Below are positions 13,001-23,379 of a stretch of 64,000 bases of DNA, in pieces. Position 1 is the stretch's first letter; each line of letters opens with the position of its first letter. A program made the translations under genes and the position numbers. The stretch comes from Isoetes taiwanensis (Eukaryota; Streptophyta; Lycopodiopsida; Isoetales; Isoetaceae). The DNA lies in contig JAJEKV010000001.1 of the NCBI GenBank assembly GCA_021234155.1, forward strand, positions 15,755,491 through 15,819,490. The letters run 5' to 3'. The notes under the pieces are model-generated. The model was not told the DNA's origin, searched no databases, and was given only the letters and a program-made list of their open reading frames with translations.

Positions 13001-15885
13001 ATAACTCAGAGATTCTACGCCAAGTTTTGCATTTGTGTTAGTATATAATGGTGGCATTTGGAAATAACTCAACCTGGCGGTGGAAAAGATTTTTAACAAG
13101 CCCAACAATTTGGATATACAAAAGCTTGGAAGGTTACATTGTTGCAAGATGAAAATATTGCCAAAGAAGAAGCTTGCAAAACAAATCTAAGCAAGGCTGA
13201 GCTAACAAGCCTAAATTGATATGTCATAAGTGGATACCGGCTGCGTGCCATAACAAGAAACATGTAGGGGTGAGCCATTAGAAGCACACTTCAGCATTGC
13301 CATCTGATTCGATGCCTTCAATGACCCGATAATGAACTTTTTAGAATCCCACATCCATTTCTTGTGAATATAGGTGCTTGAGGGTCTTCTTTGCAAAGAC
13401 TAGCACACCGCAGAAATAACCTCGGGCGAGTTACGAATGATGACCAACAATTTCAAGCTGACACCTACAGATTTGTTCGGTGAGTATATAGATAGCAATG
13501 TCAAAGCGAGCTGCTATAGAAAGCCTGAGACCCGCGAAGAAGCGGATCCAAAACTGGCGTGGCGCAAAACAAGCGTCCTTTCCTAGAATGGTGGTTCTAT
13601 ATACGTATAAAGAAATTCGCTGACGATATATTAAGCATCAAGATTAAGTTGAATTTCTGCGTTAAGACTTTAACATAGCGGAACTAGTTAAATCACGTTC
13701 GCTTTAAAGCGAGTTGGGATTGCACGGCGTATTATAGCCAAAAAGAGGTTACTTTATGTCTTAGGTTAAGTTAGTGGTAACTTAATGCTAGCGGTAATTT
13801 CTTCAGCATATATGCCTATTAAGTTAGCCTAACCTAGTGCTAAAGGCAAATTTGCTTCTCAACCGTTAAGTTTTTTCTTTCCAATATTATAATTTTAGCT
13901 CTCAAAGCCACTAATGCTCTGGCAATTTGGATATCTAAGTTGAAGTACCCACAGATGTGGCATATAACTCCCACTAGCTAAGACAACTGGCCATGGTTTT
14001 AGATCTCAAGGGGTGAAGATGTAAGGATTGGCTAGTCTAGGAGATGCAAAATTGTGTGCACTCTTGGCATCCATGAGAATGACAAAAGGCTTAAGTCTTT
14101 CTATGTGCCTCTGATGGATATGATGGTAGTACGACTGCTCAGCACCTCCCTTTTCTATACTTGGCAAAGATGTGGGACTCATATAGGATATAATGGTAAT
14201 GCTTCTTCCTTTAACCCAGAGCGGAAAACTTTAATTACGGCCGGATGGTCAGGTAGCCATAACCGGAGGAGGACGGTGCCTCTATTCCGATACCAGCGAG
14301 AATGCGATTTGTATAAGGGAGGGCTCAGTTTGAGGCCACTGAACATATGGATAGAAGAGGTGGTGGTAGAAACTATAACACAAGGCATTGGCTCGATTAG
14401 AAATACTTGGGTATGCTAACAAAGAGGAGGAGGATTTAGCAGAAGACCAACATCCTACCATAAGAGGAAATGCTAATGTGAACAATATGTTTTAAAACAC
14501 AATTTTGAAGATAACCTTGTTTGAATGAAAATTTCAGGTATGCATGCTTGTTTGAATCATGCTACTTTATGGAAATAATGGATTTTGAGCATAAAATGGA
14601 CCGTCCATCTGGTATGCTTACATAAATCCTATGATAGGTACACATTCATTATGAAAGCTTGAGGTTTGTTGTTGGTATAAGATAATGGAAGGGCAGTCTA
14701 AGCGGTCCATCGTCAATAACAATAATTTGACTCTAAACTTATAATATAAAGCTGATATTATCTGGCGGGAAAACCAAAGCATGTCTTGCCATATGGTTAA
14801 TACCAGCTGCGTCTTAGGATGCAAAATACTACGATTTAAATTGTATGCATCGATTGTAGGCATATGTAAGTAGCAAGTTACCTAGTTCTGGTTGTAAATT
14901 GGAATGCCTAGTTACGGTATGAGAAATGCGAGGCTTCGGCTAATTATATTTCCTATATGGATGTAATATTGGCGGAGGAATGGGTTAACTCTAGCAGTTC
15001 TTTATGCAAGGTACTGCTTGAGAATATTGAATATGCTACGGTCGAGAATACCATAAAAGCGAGGTTTAGTTGGGTATTATTAGGCTATACTATATGGTCC
15101 AAAATTCTTTGCTCAAATGGTAATATAGCAGAGATTAAAAACGAGAGGTTGGACAAAGTCTTTTTAGTGGTTATGTTTCTCTCCTAATATGCTTTTCTTG
15201 AACAGAGCAAAAGGCACATTGGGTAAAAGGCTGAGAAAAGCCAGAATGCCCAATGTACCTTTTTAGCCCTTCTTTATTTACCATTTTTATGCTAATTGTT
15301 ATTGGTTGGTACAGCAGTGCATTGGTATTCTTCTCCCCTTTGTGCTTTTCTTTGTTATAGGAGGTGTTAGCTAAGGCATAGATCATAGAAAGGACATTAA
15401 TTTGGAGCAATTTGACATTTACCACTGAACTTGTTTTTGGAAAAAAAATACCTGTTTTGCAAGTTAATTTGGCCCAGAGTTCTATAAGTTTTCTTCGTTT
15501 CACGTACTATGGTAAAGCAGGTTAAACCTTTTCAATTCATGCTATCGAGAGAGCGAGGAATAGTAATACAGGTATGATATGAAATATCTGAAATATATTT
15601 TGGAATATTCTAGTTATAAAAAATCTGAACATCTTTGCTAACCGGCATAATGGATAGGTGGAAAGAAGGAGCTACTATGCTCATTTTATGCTTGTTATGA
15701 TAATATACAAGTTTGGTGTTGAAATACAAAAGGAAATGGACAGCGGTGTATCTATGTTATGGTAAAGGATCATTCTGAGATCCATTAAAAGAAGTTTAAA
15801 GGCCCATATATTTGGTTTTTGACCTTTGCCTCTGCTTGATGGAAATAGTAGGCGATCACGAAACCCCATAAGGAAGGATGTATCA
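10080..15885. other. Long spacer without a recognised gene
   Basis: Short frames throughout; none shows a family motif. A minus-strand frame at 12,173-12,469 begins GRVALINLL-like, which faintly recalls the LINE region after the RT fingers, but nothing around it supports this. An imperfect inverted repeat near 13,761-13,840 (taggttaagtta against ttaagttagcctaacct) could form a hairpin. The rest looks like decayed intergenic sequence. Confidence 0.5.
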
Positions 15886-16399
15886 TGAACCTACTAGAAA
15901 ACAAGGAAAATACGTGGAAAATCATGAAAATCTGAGGAAGAAATATGCCAAGATCGTAAAGAATGCGATATGAGCAGAGATCAATAATACAATGGCCGAA
16001 GGCTGGCGGGGAATACAAGACGGATGCCTAGAAGGCTCAAGGCTGAGCGTTGAACAGATAGTTCGACAAGAAGGAAGATACTCATATATATCTAAGCCCG
16101 GCGGTCAAGATCGCGCCCTCCAATGGATAAGATCACGCCAAATTATGCATGCATTTAAGTTCTAGAATATTCTAGAACCTCTCGAGAGTAATCCACCATA
16201 TGAGGAAAGTGAAGGAATATCTGCTTCAACAAGCCGTGATAGCGCGCCCGCTTGAGATTGCATGACTGCATAGTGGAAGGTTGCTGAGTTCAAACCACTA
16301 TCTTGTGCAACTACCCTTTTGCATCGTGTGACGACCATCTTTTTGTACATCACAATTATAATGATGCATTATGATCTGAATATCCGTATAGTCGTCACA
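15886..16399 (-). repeat. Chromovirus 3' LTR (about 514 bp)
   Basis: This segment matches, in reverse complement, the block at about 20,346-20,863, and its right two thirds match 20,884-21,230 directly. On the minus strand it opens TGTGACGACTATACGG and closes ...TAGGTTCA, so it has the TG...CA ends of an LTR. A TATA-like run (gatatatatgag on the minus strand, near 16,082-16,093) sits where a U3 promoter is expected, and 'cttccttcttgtcgaac' follows it in all copies. The polymerase genes to its right are on the minus strand, so this is the 3' LTR. No matching 5 bp target duplication is visible between 15,881-15,885 and 21,231-21,235. Confidence 0.8.
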
Positions 16400-16479
16400 C
16401 CAAAATACACTCCCTACGGCGGTGACCTTGAGTCACCGAAATTTTGGGGCGGAGTACTCAAACTTGAAGCGAGGAGGAT

Positions 16480-16660
16480 AGCGTTGAGGTGAAACTTCCT
16501 TAATTTTAGCCGGCGCGTGAGCCGGATTCTCGGCCCGGGCTCAGGTTCTATCACTTGGCGAGTAACCTTCCCAATCAACAAAAGTAATACAATGCATTAA
16601 GCGGAGGAGAAACTTGGAGTCGAGTCTCTGAACCTGAACTCCTCATGATCATCAATCTTG
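16480..16660 (-). pseudogene. Chromodomain at the end of the chromovirus integrase
   Basis: Minus-strand translation gives FVDWEGYSPSDRT near 16,540-16,580, then NPAHAPAKIKEV just downstream. This is the aromatic-rich core and C-terminal helix of a chromodomain. Such domains bind methylated histone H3 tails and steer integration to heterochromatin. The Trp expected between the two blocks falls at a stop codon, so the domain is broken here. About 60-70 bp further upstream on the minus strand are short Pro- and His-rich codon runs from a (ccaccaccacc) tract, which probably belong to the linker. Confidence 0.72.
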
Positions 16661-16699
16661 GTGGTGGTGGAGGTGGAAGTACTCGATCCAGGAAATGGA

Positions 16700-17650
16700 T
16701 TAAGCCATATAGGGTTCTAACAAAGACACATGGAACCTTTGGGTGAAGCCCGAACTGATGGCGGAAGTTCAGATGGCAACATCACCAACTTCGGTCCAAT
16801 GATCCGTGGGGTCCTAAAGCGATAGTCGAGCTTGTTACAAGGTGGCGGAGCGATGCTTGGGCACAGGAAGATAGTCTTGAAGATCATCTGAGCATCGCAG
16901 CGGAGCTTCTCGAGCACATCCTCGGCAGGATTGGCCCGAATCATATCCGGAAGCAATCCAAAGACCACGAGGGATGCATGCGAAATTAAATAAGAGCGAA
17001 TTCGGCACAGTATTGGGCATGGGCAGAATTATTATAAGCAAATTCTGCCAATGGTAGTAATCAACCCGATCATCCTGTGATAATTGATGGAAGCGCTCAT
17101 AAATCGCACTCAAAGAGGTTTGATTAGTCTTTCCACTGTCCATTGGTCTGCAGGTGATGTCGGAAGAAGGCCGAGCGTTCCACATGCAAGAGTTGCAATA
17201 GGCGCTTCCAAAGCGGCAACAAATTGAGGAGCGCGGTCACTAACAATGTTATACGGTAAGCCATGGAGTGAACCACCTCTCAAAGCAAGAGAAGCTGGCT
17301 TTGTGGCTTCACTAGAGATAGAAGTCTTTGCAAGGAATGAAATGTGCCATCTTGGAAAAAGGTCAACAACAGCAAGGATGGCGTCATGGCCGCAGGAGGA
17401 TGGAAGCTTGACAATAAAATCCTTGAAATACTCTTCAGGGGTAGGCGGAACTAGTAAAGAAATTTGAGAGAAAGCGGGGCTGTGAGGAAGATGCCTTGGA
17501 ACAGCAACCGACGGCCGGATATCCGCAGGATCGAATAAAGCGATAGAACAGCGAAGTCTGGCCGCAATACTCTCGACTAATAAGTTCAAGAGTCTTGGCT
17601 ATTCCAAGTGTCGGCCATAGGTGAATCATAGCAAGCACGAAGAACACAGA
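16700..17650 (-). pseudogene. Chromovirus integrase
   Basis: The minus strand from 17,650 reads GIAKTLELISREY (end of the zinc-binding H2C2 region). It continues with DFIVKLPSSCGHDAILAVVD near 17,380-17,430 (first catalytic Asp) and LHGLPYNIVSDRAPQFV near 17,220-17,275 (second catalytic Asp). A region at the third-catalytic-residue position near 17,130-17,170 is degraded to PADQWTVERL. The tail near 16,760-16,820 reads RIIGPKLVMLPSELPPSVR, the GPF/Y-type module of gypsy integrases. Two frame changes separate these blocks. Clear family, non-functional as sequenced. Confidence 0.82.
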
Positions 17651-17929
17651 AGCCTAGAAGCACCATCGGCACATATAGAAGCTACATCATGGGCGAAGTC
17701 CGTGCAGGAACCTCAAAGCGATCGTAGTCACGATCCCATCTGGCGAAGATGATCACGGCGCCAGTATTGGTACATCTCTTGAGCCAATGGATGGGAGGCG
17801 AGATGCTCGAGCAGAATCCAGCAAAGGCACGTATCATGAGCCTCTCGAACAAAGTAGAGAGCCATAAACTGGAACCGATCGAATTTCATCTTTGTGATTC
17901 TTGATCCTTATCACGGGATCACCTAGTTT

Positions 17930-18240
17930 GGGCTCAAGGTAAGGCGTCGAGACAAGGCATCGAGGCTTCCTTGGAGAGGGATCGGGGCCGGTGCCGATCA
18001 CGAAATCGAAATCCGGGATAATACTTGAGTATACCGGGCTTTGTGACGGTTGAGCACTTTCGAAGCGGTGAAATATTCGAGATTCGGTGTCTTTGTGTAG
18101 GCTGTGACTTTATAAGGAGATCCCCTCCGGAAGCGTCTCCACTCCTCAAAAGAATCCACTATAGCCAACAACTCGCGCTTAATAAAAGCAAATGGGATAG
18201 TTGATTTGGTAACTGAAACTGCATTAATTGATGAAGCGGT
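17930..18240 (-). pseudogene. Chromovirus RNase H relic
   Basis: Minus-strand translation near 18,150-18,230 contains ELLAIVDSFEEWRRF, the family's conserved helix (E-L-L-A-I). It is followed by PNLEYFTASKVLNRHKARY near 18,050-18,110, matching the usual N-L-x-Y-F...L-N-R block of gypsy RNase H. A DALS-like linker motif (CLDALP) lies at 17,940-17,965, where the tether to integrase begins. The first catalytic Asp region upstream is not clear. Confidence 0.75.
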
Positions 18241-18479
18241 GGAAGCAATTCATGAGTCATCCCCTCTGTGTGAGGATTACACCAAGCGCCAAATGAAGCA
18301 TCGCCGACATATGGGCGCCAAAGGATCGCGTATGAGCAGAATTGGCGCCATGAACGGCGCGCCCGGGTAACAAAGCGATTCGCTTCCCGCGGTCCATTCA
18401 GATGTACGTCCTTGGCCGTGGCGTGTCAAGGAAGAGCAATCTCCGGGGTAATCGGGATGAAAGCGCCCAGTGAAATTTA

Positions 18480-19200
18480 GCAAACCCCGAGAACACTAAA
18501 CATCTGAATGGATGAAGGTGTTTGCCCTCCCGGAAACGGTGTTAACCTTTTTAGGGGTCATAGAGACTCATGTGGAGTGATCGATAGCCAAGGAATTCCA
18601 CATTATCCTGCTTTCAGTGAAACTTGCTTCTCAAGTTTGGCATAACCCATGCTCAGAAGCCACGAAGGACATCCGAACATACCTGCCTCTCATGTTAAAT
18701 TTGAAATCTTAAGGGCATTGGTAAGTCAAGCGGCATAAGCTGTGTACTTTCGAAGTAGCCTGCCCAGTGCAGCTGAATTTCCACTCATCACCCTCGGGAT
18801 CGAATAAGATTATAGGCGCAGAAGATCAATTTTACGTGGAAATAATGCAGCACCTTGAAGTCGGCTCCAGCAACTGCGGGATTGTAGAGGAAGCGGATCT
18901 GGGTCGGCCGCGCCAATTTTATTGAGGCCGATAATCATGACGAGCCTTGGCCGAACCATCCCTTCTTTTTGACAAAGAAGATAGGCGCTCCAGCAGAGAG
19001 GCCCGGGAAATGTCGGGCCGAAGCCCGATGGCTAGATTCTCTTCAATACAATCCCGCCAAAACCTTCAACTCGGCGGAGAGATAGACCATATATGGACCA
19101 TATGGCGGCGCCGTCCCGGCTGCAAATCAATGGGACAATCATATGGGCCGATGCTGCAGGAGTTCGCGGCCTTGGCTTTGTCAAACACATCAGAGAAAAT
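18480..19200 (-). pseudogene. Chromovirus reverse transcriptase, catalytic box not visible
   Basis: The start is marked by FSDVFDKAKA...PYDCPIDLQPG at 19,090-19,197, the standard entry into plant gypsy RT. KIDLL-x-LYNLIR followed by GDEWKF lies near 18,780-18,830 and corresponds to the first catalytic-Asp motif. MGYAKLEKQVSL near 18,610-18,650 and VEFLGY near 18,590 correspond to the segment after the YxDD box. Between LTNALK (about 18,710) and MGYAKLEKQ I cannot find YxDD in any frame, and the spacing is too short by roughly 100-150 bp. An internal deletion has probably removed it. Confidence 0.75.
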
Positions 19201-19799
19201 CGCCATATTTATCTGCGGAGCATTGGAGGCGGCCGATGGTGTCGAGCTAGCGGCTGGTGAACTTTGGATTGCAAAATCACCCGAACTTAGATCTTGCCTT
19301 CTAGTTGCTCGAACTTCGCGAAGAGAAATCTTGAGAATCTGGCGAGGGCATGAAGAAGCCTCTACAAAAAGCAGGGCGGGAACATGGCTTGAGGAGCAGG
19401 GAGCGTGGCGGGGAGCAGATTGGAACATGGTGGAGCATGGTTGGATCAAGAGGCTGGAGCAAGCTGGGCGAGCGAGGCAGGAGCTGGGCAGAAAGCTGGG
19501 TGGTGCAGGACATCATCAAGAATATGATCAGTCTGGGGCATGAGCTGGAGGCGAGAGGCAAGAGGATCGAGGAGCATGGAGCAGCAGGGGCGGAGTTATG
19601 GGCCCACGATCACTTGCGGATCGAAATTAGATGTTGGTGTAGAGACGTCTGTGATGAGAAGGCTGGAACAGAGGCTGGAACCCGACCAAATCAAATGATC
19701 AGTACACCCGATCAATGTTGTGGGTTATGTAGCTCAAGCCGGAAGGCGGACCAAGACTATTGAAACATGAGGGCTAGCAATGAGATTGAAAATACAAGC

Positions 19800-20330
19800 T
19801 CCCTCACGAACAAAACACGAAGAAGTGTGCGTGGCTGCACCCGAGAGATCTCAGATCCATCAATCGCCCGACGAGCGGGATGCTCAACCTTGCTTCTAGG
19901 GATGATGCGTGCTTACGAGAGCTGAGAATGCACTATCCATAAAACAAGCATTTGCACCACAATCAAGTTAAGCCAACCCTTACCGTTCTCCAACCGATTT
20001 CAATGATATAGGACAGAAGAATGCCTTGCTGACCTTATGCGATGGAATAAACATGTCAGGAAATGTGGAAGGAGTGCGAGAGAAAAGCGGCCAAAGCAGG
20101 CGAGAGAGACTCCCCTACTACTGAACCGGCCCACGAAGTTTTTCGACTGATTTAGGCACTTCACGGGCATCCTGGCGATATGGCCAGCTCCTCCTGATAG
20201 AAATAAAGATTAGCCTCTCTCGGCAGCTTCTCGGCGGATAAAGTCCTCGAACTGCCCGATCAATGCATAGGCACCGGGTCTAGATCGCTGGAATTCTACC
20301 ACAAATGAGGCCGGGGAAAGGCGTGGCAAT
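19800..20330 (-). pseudogene. Chromovirus gag end and protease relic
   Basis: Minus-strand translation near 19,920-19,960 reads DCGANACFMDSAF. This matches the aspartic-protease active-site block of this element group, normally D-S-G-A, with Ser replaced by Cys. IDGSEISSG-like sequence follows near 19,850. Upstream, near 20,230-20,300, the frame QFEDFIRREAAERG looks like the end of a gag capsid region. No CCHC zinc knuckle is visible. The rest of gag and the primer-binding site are missing, because the sequence is interrupted by the LTR block that starts near 20,346. Confidence 0.6.
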
Positions 20331-20345
20331 TGGAAAGACACGACT

Positions 20346-20863
20346 CGTCTCTCTTGCCATATATGGATATTACGTATCATACGATCATTATACTCGTATG
20401 TACAAAAGATGGTGCGTCACCACGGATGCAAAGGTAGTTGCACAAGGCGGGGTTTGAACTTCGCAACCTTCCAATTGCGAGTTATACACCACTTGCCAAG
20501 TCTTCTAATGCTATTGAAGACATTCCTTCCGTCTTCCTCATATGTGGGACTATCTACGAGGAAAGTTCTCAGAATATTCTAAGAACTTAAATATCTTGGA
20601 AACACTTGGCGTGATCTTATCCATTGGGTAAGCAATCTTGGCCCAGGTAAACTAGATATATAAGGAGGCACTTCCTTCTTGTCGAACCATTCGAGTTCAA
20701 GCGCCCGGAGTCTTGAGCCTTCTAGCCATACGTCTTGTATTCCTGCGCGCCGGGCTGTGTATTATTGATTCTGTTCATATATCAGATTCTTTGCGATCTT
20801 GGCATATTTCTTCGTATTTCTTGCGTATTTTCCACGTATTTTCCTTGTTTTAGAGTGAGTTCA
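20346..20863 (+). repeat. Chromovirus LTR in inverted orientation
   Basis: Its reverse complement aligns along its whole length with the LTR at 15,886-16,399. Shared blocks include 'gccaagatcg', 'aatacaagacg', 'tagaaggctcaag', 'ggttcgacaagaaggaag', 'aatggataagatcacgcc' and 'acatatgaggaag'. On the plus strand it ends ...gagttCA at 20,863, followed by 'tggcggtttgaacgg', which sits where a primer-binding site would begin. The U3 start at the left is blurred (catatatggatatta). Its orientation is opposite to the adjacent pol genes and to the other two LTR copies. Confidence 0.8.
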
Positions 20864-20883
20864 TGGCGGTTTGAACGGAATGG

Positions 20884-21230
20884 ATTCGACAAGAAGAGTA
20901 CCTCCCTTATATATCTAAAGCCCGGCCGGTGAAATCAGCGCCACTCAATGTGGATAAGATCCATGGGGTATTGGCGCATGCATTAGGATTCATAGAATAT
21001 TCTAGAACACTCTGAGAGAATAGTCCACATATGAGGAAGGCGTGAAGGAATAATAACAGCAAGTATTGAGTGGCGCCTTAGCAGGGTGTATAACTCGCAG
21101 CTGGAGGATTCGCGAGAGTTCAAACTTCTATCTTGTGCAACTACCCTTTTGCATCATTATTGTGACCATCTCTTTTGTATGCAGTATAATGATGGTATGA
21201 TCACAGAATATCCATTATAATTAAGTCACA
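20884..21230 (-). repeat. Truncated chromovirus LTR (about 347 bp), head-to-head with the inverted copy
   Basis: It matches the right two thirds of the LTR at 15,886-16,399 in the same orientation: 'ttatatatctaa', 'ggataagatc', 'gaatattctagaac', 'cacatatgaggaag', 'tcttgtgcaactacccttt', 'tgtgaccatct'. It begins abruptly inside the LTR at 'cgacaagaag' and ends with GTCACA at 21,230, the complement of the TGTGAC LTR start. This is probably the remnant of the element's own 5' LTR. Confidence 0.75.
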
Positions 21231-22220
21231 CCATCTGATATGATTTGGACAACTCATACCCTAGTGAATTAATGAGCAGCCCTTAATAGGGTTGAAGTCG
21301 GAATGGTTGTCGTCACACTCCTCGGTGTTGGAGTCCTTGGTGAGTTGGTCGCCCCAATTCCCGGTTGCAAGCCTTCCAAGGCCTTGAGGGGAGGATAGTG
21401 TAATGATTAACTATATCAGATGCAGGCATGTGATTTGGTTTCGTCCAAATCGCCGTGGCCTTCCGGTTAGGCTGCGGCTACCACTCCGGAGAGGTAGTGG
21501 AGTTGGAGTCCCATCAGTCCATAAATGTGATAGTAGCGGGAAAAGAAATCGATCTCCCAATAATGATTTAGTTTGTAACACGAAGGATAATACAATTGCC
21601 TTAATAGCCCGGCTATGCATGGAGTGGATTTTAGGTAGCGGGAAGAATAATGCTTCTGCGTGTATAACAAGAATACATGGTCTTTAAAAGACAAAAACGT
21701 CCCTTATAAAGGAAAGTAGAAAATCACAGTTAAAAGGTCTTGACAAACCATTAAAGTAAAGGACCACAGGTAATAAGATATTATGGCATATCTGAGGAAA
21801 TGTTAAAAGGAAGAAAAAAACATATGGCAAACATGCAATATGATCTGGTACATACAGACTATAGTCTCTTTGGACCATTGGACTTGTTCATTAGGTTATA
21901 AAGTTTAAGATCATTTTTGTGGTATAAATAGGATAAAAGTTATGATGCCGACCATTGTTTGATGCCCCATCTTTGAGTAAGCTCGATTAAATGTATGGAA
22001 TGATAAGACTCTTGAGGATTGGTCGATGTAGCTAGAGCATTAATATGGATTGTTATGCAGATACATTTTGGCTTGAGGTTTTCCTTTTTTGGTTGCTTCT
22101 ACAAAGCCAAGCTTTCCTAGAAGCTTGACCGGAAAGCCGTTGGTTATTTGGTTTCTCTTTAGATTTCTGCGGGGAAGAAGAAAGTGCACCTGAAAAGGAC
22201 TTGAAGTTATTTACAAATTT
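21231..22220. other. Spacer, nothing recognised
   Basis: No gene or element recognised. Frames at 21,403-21,694 on both strands are short and without motifs. Confidence 0.5.
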
Positions 22221-22224
22221 TTGT

Positions 22225-22335
22225 CTTTCGGGTTAGGTGGTCTAAGCGGGGGAGAGAAGATGTTGATTAGTGTGCCCACAGGTTTTGATGAGGCCTTAAG
22301 CCAGGAGGTTCGAATCCTCCAAGTCCTGTTTTTGT
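22225..22335 (+). repeat. tRNA-like SINE head with A and B boxes
   Basis: 'ggttaggtggtctaagcggg' at 22,231-22,250 resembles an RNA polymerase III A box. 'ggttcgaatcc' at 22,307-22,317 is a perfect B box flanked by complementary ggag/ctcc arms, giving a T-arm-like hairpin. The 60 bp spacing suits a type-2 internal promoter. The acceptor stem and anticodon arm do not close, so this is not a functional tRNA. A tRNA-derived SINE head is the likely explanation. Confidence 0.5.
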
Positions 22336-22804
22336 GTGAGAAACATGTGAAAAGAGTAGTTTGATGGCATGCTTTGAAGCACATGTCATATGCTTCAAAC
22401 CTTTGGATTGTAAATATCTTGTGAGAATACTGTGATACATGTTTCCGACCATTGCTTTTATTAATTTCATGTGCACTATTGAAACTTTCGTGTGGTTCAT
22501 GTAGAAAAAGTTCGTGGCCCTTGATTTGGGAATATTCCACAGATCAATAGTCTAGAAAAAAAGATGAACACAAACCCATAAAGATGAACTTCCAAAATAG
22601 CGATTACGATGGAACATTATATGAGAAATACCGCTAGTAAAAAAAAGTCTAATTCGATTACATCACAAGGTGAGACGTGACATTAATAAACGTGCATGTA
22701 ATTTGACAGGTAGCCAACCTTGACTCAACGAATGGGTAAGACATTCCTAAATTTGCATGAAGCTTCAAGGAAGGGAAAAAACATTGCATGAGCCCAATAG
22801 ATTG

Positions 22805-22850
22805 GGAACTATTTAAAGAGGCCAGAAGCCAGTACCTCTATATAGACAGT
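22805..22850 (+). promoter_or_regulatory. TATA-like boxes upstream of the SAUR gene
   Basis: 'ctatttaaagag' at 22,809-22,820 and 'tctatatagaca' at 22,837-22,848 are plausible TATA boxes about 190-230 bp before the SAUR start codon. A CCAAT-like 'cccaatagattggg' lies just upstream. I do not see an exact TGTCTC/GAGACA auxin response element in this interval; 'tgagacgtgaca' near 22,671 is only close. Confidence 0.4.
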
Positions 22851-23039
22851 TTGATAATTTGCCGTTGTACTTATGGCATGATGCTCCACCCGATTTTGGG
22901 TATAAGCCAATAAGTAGTGGCAGGATTTTGTAGAGAAACCCCAAATCTTCTGCCAGTTTTTTTTTGCGGGCCGAAAACTCGAACGGGGACGGATTTTAAT
23001 CAGAAACTAAGGAGCCTAAGTCTAACCCACTGTTTTTCG

Positions 23040-23378
23040 ATGCCTGGGCAAAAGACCAGAAATGCAAGCACGTACAAATGTATGAGACGCCAAAGACACA
23101 AGCAGCAGAGTTTAGCGCCCAAAGGGTTTGTGCCAATCTATGTGGGCACCCAAGAAAGGAAATATTTGGTGCCTGTTTCTTACTTTAACCATCCGCTCAT
23201 GGGCATTCTGCTGCGCTTATCTGCGCAAGAATTTGATTTCGCATACCAAGGTCCCCTCCAAATTCCGTGCTCCGTCTGCTTATTTGATCAGATCCTCCGT
23301 GCTATCACAGAAAACCCTTCCAGTGCTTGTCAACAGAGCAAGCTCTTTGAATTATTAGCCTCACAACAAATATCTTAG
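23040..23378 (+). CDS. SAUR-family auxin-responsive protein
   Basis: An intact, intronless frame of 112 residues. A basic N-terminus (residues 1-25: Lys, Arg, His, Gln) leads into the SAUR core at 26-85. This includes APKGFVPIYVG (26-36), the K/R-Y-L-V-P strand (41-45), SYFNHPL (47-53), LLRLSAQEFDF (57-67), GPLQIPC (71-77), and a final F-x-x-I-L helix. SAUR proteins are short-lived plant proteins that promote cell expansion, classically by inhibiting PP2C.D phosphatases and so activating plasma-membrane proton ATPases. The frame stays open upstream to 22,917 but holds no ATG before 23,040, so that is the start. There is a short polar C-terminal tail (91-112). Neighbouring DNA is non-genic, so this is an isolated gene copy. 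Family assignment is strong; expression is unknown. Confidence 0.9.
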   Translation: MPGQKTRNASTYKCMRRQRHKQQSLAPKGFVPIYVGTQERKYLVPVSYFNHPLMGILLRLSAQEFDFAYQGPLQIPCSVCLFDQILRAITENPSSACQQSKLFELLASQQIS

Positions 23379-23379
23379 A

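Larger units (their letters stand above)
15886..21230 (-). mobile_element. Ty3/gypsy chromovirus, decayed and rearranged
   Basis: On the minus strand, reading right to left, I can identify a gag remnant, protease, reverse transcriptase, RNase H, zinc-binding region plus integrase, and a C-terminal chromodomain, followed by the 3' LTR. This order and the chromodomain define the chromovirus branch of Metaviridae-type plant retrotransposons. Every domain carries frame shifts or stops. The right end is abnormal: gag is cut short near 20,330 and meets an LTR in the opposite orientation, which in turn abuts a truncated LTR in the expected orientation. The span is about 5.3 kb. Confidence 0.82.

Noticed and set aside
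13761-13840. Fold-back (MITE-like) element
   Set aside because: Arms are short and imperfect and no target duplication is visible; likely chance in AT-rich DNA.
18947-19763. 198- and 137-codon plus-strand frames, Gly/Glu/Arg-rich
   Set aside because: They are antisense shadows of the chromovirus protease-RT region, whose minus-strand motifs are clear.
22225-22335. Functional tRNA gene
   Set aside because: Only the T-arm is perfect; acceptor, D and anticodon arms do not close, so a SINE head is the better reading.
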